Source of the DNA: JAEUIX01 sp964611125 | GTDB taxonomy: Bacteria > Planctomycetota > Phycisphaerae > Phycisphaerales > UBA1924 | Direction of reading: 5' to 3' | Length of the DNA stretch: 64,000 nt | Assembly: GCA_964611125.1 (NCBI GenBank) | Contig: CAZSZO010000009.1 | Location: 1 to 64,000 of the forward strand | In this document: positions 61,390-64,000 of the stretch, piece after piece | Layout of the letters: each line of letters opens with the position of its first letter | Numbering within the stretch: the first letter of the stretch is position 1 | Notes under the pieces: generated by a model | Database searches by the model: none | What the model was told of the DNA's origin: nothing | Seen by the model: the letters and a program-made list of their open reading frames with translations, nothing else | Made by a program: the position numbers and the translations under genes

Positions 61390-61873
61390 GCGCGCCACTG
61401 GTGCCACTGAGTTCGTCGGCCCCCCCGCCGGGCCCGGCAGGTCCAGCCCTCGAGCTTCATGATCCGGGCGACTTTCTCCCTGTTAAGCGTGTCGAAGCCG
61501 AGCTGGAACCGCAGTTGGCCCCACACCATGCCCACGCCCCAGGTCGGCTCCTGCTGGATGATCTCGTGGATGTGGTGGGCGATCATGCCGTCGATCGGCG
61601 CGGCCTTGCGCTCGCGCGGCAGGTAATACGCGGTCGAGCGCGGCACCTCCAGCCAGCGGCACACCTTGGCGACCGCTCGACCCACCCGTCAACCTCGGCG
61701 ACGGTGAGATTGAACTGGCGGGCCAAGTCCGCCGGCGTGGCGCGGCCCTTGATCAGGTCCAGCACCACGGCGGCCTTGCGCCCAGCGGTCCAGCGCTGGA
61801 TGTCCTCAGCAGGGCCCGCGGGCGCGGCGGAGGCAGTCTTGTCGGAGCGGTCGGAAGCACGGTCTGCGGCCAT
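61390..61873 (-). mobile_element. IS3-type transposase remnant, internally deleted and frameshifted
   Basis: An OrfA-like start (ATG 61873; DIQRWTAGRKAAVVLDLIKG then ADLARQFNLTVAEVDGWVE) jumps directly, with a frame change near 61690, into OrfB-like sequence (VCRWLEVPRSTAYYL and the HIHEIIQQEPTWGVGMVWGQL region), then ends near 61390. The rve/DDE catalytic domain is absent, so it is inactive. Orientation is opposite to the VIT/VWA gene, whose 3' end it touches. Confidence 0.8.
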
Positions 61874-62103
61874 GGGATGCGTCCTTGGAAAAGGGTGCCA
61901 AGTCCCATTATCGCGCGCCCAGCCGACGCGGGGGACGCATCACGCCAGGCTCCCCCGATCACAACGGCTAGCCCCACAATCACCATCCCGCCGCCCAACC
62001 GGCCCAAGCCCGCGACCTTGGGCACAAAGGCGAGCACGACCCCAAGCACGGCGGCGCCGAGCACAAGTCCCCACCACGGCACCCAGGAAAGCGTGTCGAT
62101 CAT
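61753..62103 (-). pseudogene. Small membrane protein truncated by the IS remnant
   Basis: From ATG 62103 the protein has two hydrophobic helices (WVPWWGLVLGAAVLGVVLAF and LGGGMVIVGLAVVIGGAW). After about 75 residues (near 61876) the frame runs into the IS-like sequence and ends as Pro/Arg-rich junk at 61753. The native C-terminus is probably lost. It lies 64 bp downstream of the hypothetical gene at 62168-63451 on the same strand. Confidence 0.55.
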
Positions 62104-62167
62104 GCTTCGGTCTTTCGGAATGCGAAGGCTCTCATTCCAACCGCCTCCTACTTCGCTCCCGCCGTGA

Positions 62168-63451
62168 TCATCCTGCCGACTCAATCCCACCACCTTCGGA
62201 AGGCCCATCCTCCGAACACATCAGGCTCTGCCATGTGCTGATCGCCCACTCGCGCTGGTGCTCGTGCTCAAACGCGACGGTAACCCTCGCGAAGCTGCCC
62301 TTGGATGCCATCAAGCCGTGCAGCGTGAACCCCGACCATCCGTCCTCTTCGCACGGCTCGATGCTCGCCGCGCCGGCTCTCCCGGTGGCGGAGAAGCGGA
62401 TCGGCAACGGCCCATCGATCGGTTCCGCGGCTTTGGCCAGCACGTCCTCGGGCGAATCATCTTCGCCGTCCATACCGTACGCGGAGAGGTGAATAGTGCG
62501 CGAGGCGTACATGCTCACCAAGGTGGCGCCGTCATCTTCCACATCGGAGTAAAAGTAAGCCGGCACATCGACCGACCAGGGGCCCATCGCGCGTGATTGC
62601 ATGCCGCGGTAGTACCCCACGCCGGTCGGCGCCGGCTCCTTGAGGTCCGCGGCCTCGCCCTCGAACGCGAGAAGCTGGCGCAGCTCTTCTATTTCCCTCC
62701 GCGGCCAATCAGCTTTCGCGCCGCCCTCTTCTGCACTCTGGATCGCGTCCAGAGCGACCTTCGCCATCGCGGCCTCGTCTTCGTTCTCGGGCGGCCGCCA
62801 CCGCACGTCGGTCCACAGCAAGCCGAGGCCGAGCTTGAACTCGACGTTGGCGTCGTGAGCCCGGTCCCACCACAAACAGAAGTCACGCGCCACGGCACCG
62901 CTCTCTCGCGAGGCCCGATCCCACCACGCCCGGTCCCGCGGTCCCAGGACGGTGCTCGTGTACGCGCCCTTGAGCTGCGGCTGCCCAAGGCCCAGATTGA
63001 TCGCCATGCCCCCCTCGTGGTTGGTGTCGAGCACCACGGTCGCCAAGGCTCCCAAGTGCTCATCAAACTCGCGCTGGAGCACCACAAAGTCCCTCGTCGT
63101 CGAGTACGGCAACTCGTCCTGGCTCCAGTCCCACTCCAGCCCGACCTCGCGCCCGACCGCTTCCAGCAGGTCCACCAGCCACGCGTGATAGCCGGGGCCG
63201 ACTGTGGACGTCTTCGTCTCCACCTCGACCTCTCCCCGCTCGTGCCAGGTCAGCCTCAGGGGTTCACTCAGAGGATGGACCATCGCGAATAGAACGCCAT
63301 CCTCCTCGCTGATGTGCATGGCCCGCGCGAGGAGCGGCACGTCCACATGGGTCTCTATGGCCCGCGCTATCGGCTCAAACTGACCACGCCGCAGCCCGCC
63401 GTTGTCCGAGGTCGAAGCCCGCCGACCCACCGCAAACAAACCGATCCCCAT
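62168..63451 (-). CDS. Hypothetical soluble protein
   Basis: A protein of 427 residues, no signal or TM, acidic, rich in Trp and Glu (for example GLEWDWSQDELPYSTTRDFV, LCLWWDRAHDANVEFKLGL-like segments). The SD AAAGGAG lies 6 nt before the ATG. G+C is lower than the average of the window. I recognise no domain. Its position beside IS debris in an accessory-looking patch is compatible with an immunity or toxin-associated protein, but nothing in the sequence shows it. Confidence 0.78.
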   Translation of the reverse strand: MGIGLFAVGRRASTSDNGGLRRGQFEPIARAIETHVDVPLLARAMHISEEDGVLFAMVHPLSEPLRLTWHERGEVEVETKTSTVGPGYHAWLVDLLEAVGREVGLEWDWSQDELPYSTTRDFVVLQREFDEHLGALATVVLDTNHEGGMAINLGLGQPQLKGAYTSTVLGPRDRAWWDRASRESGAVARDFCLWWDRAHDANVEFKLGLGLLWTDVRWRPPENEDEAAMAKVALDAIQSAEEGGAKADWPRREIEELRQLLAFEGEAADLKEPAPTGVGYYRGMQSRAMGPWSVDVPAYFYSDVEDDGATLVSMYASRTIHLSAYGMDGEDDSPEDVLAKAAEPIDGPLPIRFSATGRAGAASIEPCEEDGWSGFTLHGLMASKGSFARVTVAFEHEHQREWAISTWQSLMCSEDGPSEGGGIESAG

Positions 63452-63568
63452 GCGCAGCTCCTTTCACCCCCGAGCGTGATCGCGGCCAGCCTACACGAGC
63501 TGTCAAGCACGTTGGAAGGTCGCTGAACCCGAGCGTCGCTTAGCCCAGACTTTCTGAGAGCACATCCC

Positions 63569-63800
63569 TCACCTCACCACCGCCGCCTCCCCATCGATCT
63601 TCTCCAGCTCCCCGCGCCACGCCTCGCCCCCCAGTGTCGCGTCGGTCGCGCGCAGTTGCCTGATCCGCAGCCGCACCGTCGCCGCCGTGCGGTCGCGGTC
63701 GAGCTGGATGCGCAGCGTGCGGGTCCAGGCTTCCCAGAACGCGGGCGGGCGCTGGCCCGAGAGCGCCTGCTCGAAGCGCCCCGTGATTCTGGCAGGGTGG
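63569..63800 (-). pseudogene. C-terminal gene fragment
   Basis: A coding-like stretch reading FEQALSGQRPPAFWEAW and TAATVRLRIRQLRATDATLG, ending EKIDGEAAVVR at a TGA (63569-63571). The frame is closed by a TAG immediately upstream (near 63803), so only about 75 residues of a former protein remain. Family unknown. Confidence 0.4.
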
Positions 63801-63824
63801 CGCTAAGTTGCGCGCTCGTCGTGC

Positions 63825-63856
63825 CACTGAGGTCTCGGCTCGGCGAGACCTCAGTG
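63825..63856. repeat. REP-like palindrome, 13-bp stem
   Basis: CACTGAGGTCTCG (63825-63837) pairs perfectly with 63844-63856 across a GCTCGG loop. The flanking GTGCCACTGAG string also occurs at 61400-61411, next to the IS remnant, so it may be a dispersed element bordering the disrupted patch. Confidence 0.6.
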
Positions 63857-64000
63857 TCCGGCGAACCGCGCACTTCGCCGGCAGTTCTTCATGATATACG
63901 CAGCCTTGCTCCATCACATGCCTCGCTCCCTCGTCACGTACCTCCGCCAGTCCTCCCAACCCGTCCCACGTTTTGATCAAAGCCCCCGCCAGCCTGCCAG
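63857..64000. other. Unresolved window end
   Basis: Short open frames only. The minus-strand reading includes CVYHEELPAKCAVRRTL, which may be the edge of a gene or element continuing outside the window. Nothing can be named. Confidence 0.3.

Overview
The window (about 70% G+C, gene-dense, both strands used) looks like a chromosomal segment of a planctomycete, most likely class Phycisphaerae. This is an inference. It rests on four large or medium secreted proteins with the same C-terminal double EF-hand tag (core DPDDLSDYI, three of four ending in or near Gly-Cys), a DUF1559-like prepilin with an FTLVELLVVIAVIALL N-terminus, VIT/VWA and dockerin/cohesin-like proteins, and many small zinc-ribbon membrane proteins. 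There is no rRNA, no CRISPR array and no intact phage or transposon. One tRNA-Leu(UAA) is present.

Layout. 1-5.7 kb: the 3' part of a multi-PAS histidine kinase, its probable NarL-type response regulator and a DUF155/RMD1-like membrane protein, followed by a 32-bp-arm palindromic repeat. 5.8-14.6 kb: a flotillin-like SPFH protein, a 0.74-kb non-coding stretch, ElbB, an APC permease with a Usp-like tail, a UvrD/PcrA helicase and a small zinc-ribbon protein. 14.7-24.8 kb: a KAP-type membrane NTPase, phosphomannomutase/phosphoglucomutase, an apparent operon of CHASE2-cyclase, SH3 protein and M48 lipoprotein protease, a membrane protein, CheV and SurE. 25-34.3 kb: a second class III cyclase, an aldo/keto reductase, LysA, an MsbA-like ABC exporter, an alginate-export-like porin with a lipoprotein, and a DUF1275-STAS protein. 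34.6-47.3 kb: three giant exported proteins carrying the EF-hand tag, interrupted by a coupled pair of a membrane protein and a SelL-like thioredoxin fusion, and by the tRNA-Leu. 48-54.8 kb: a lower-G+C glycosyltransferase, zinc-ribbon membrane proteins, a PabA/TrpG-type amidotransferase with a coupled partner, an FMN reductase and Bcp peroxiredoxin. 54.9-61.4 kb: a prepilin gene coupled to a dockerin-tagged protein, a His-rich metal-related protein with a palindromic operator candidate, and a tightly coupled three-gene operon encoding a membrane-anchored dockerin, a cohesin-like protein and a VIT/VWA lipoprotein. 61.4-64 kb: an internally deleted IS3-type remnant next to a truncated membrane protein gene, a hypothetical protein and gene debris.

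Two system-level signals stand out. First, eight genes lack a Shine-Dalgarno sequence and instead have a TAnnnT hexamer (six of them TAnnCT) exactly 5-6 nt before the start codon, the geometry expected for leaderless mRNAs. Second, the extracellular repertoire (EF-hand tags, pseudopilin, cohesin-like and dockerin modules, VIT/VWA lipoprotein) suggests a calcium-dependent surface assembly or secretion system. Its three-gene core at 57.4-61.4 kb is the best candidate here for something not yet described.
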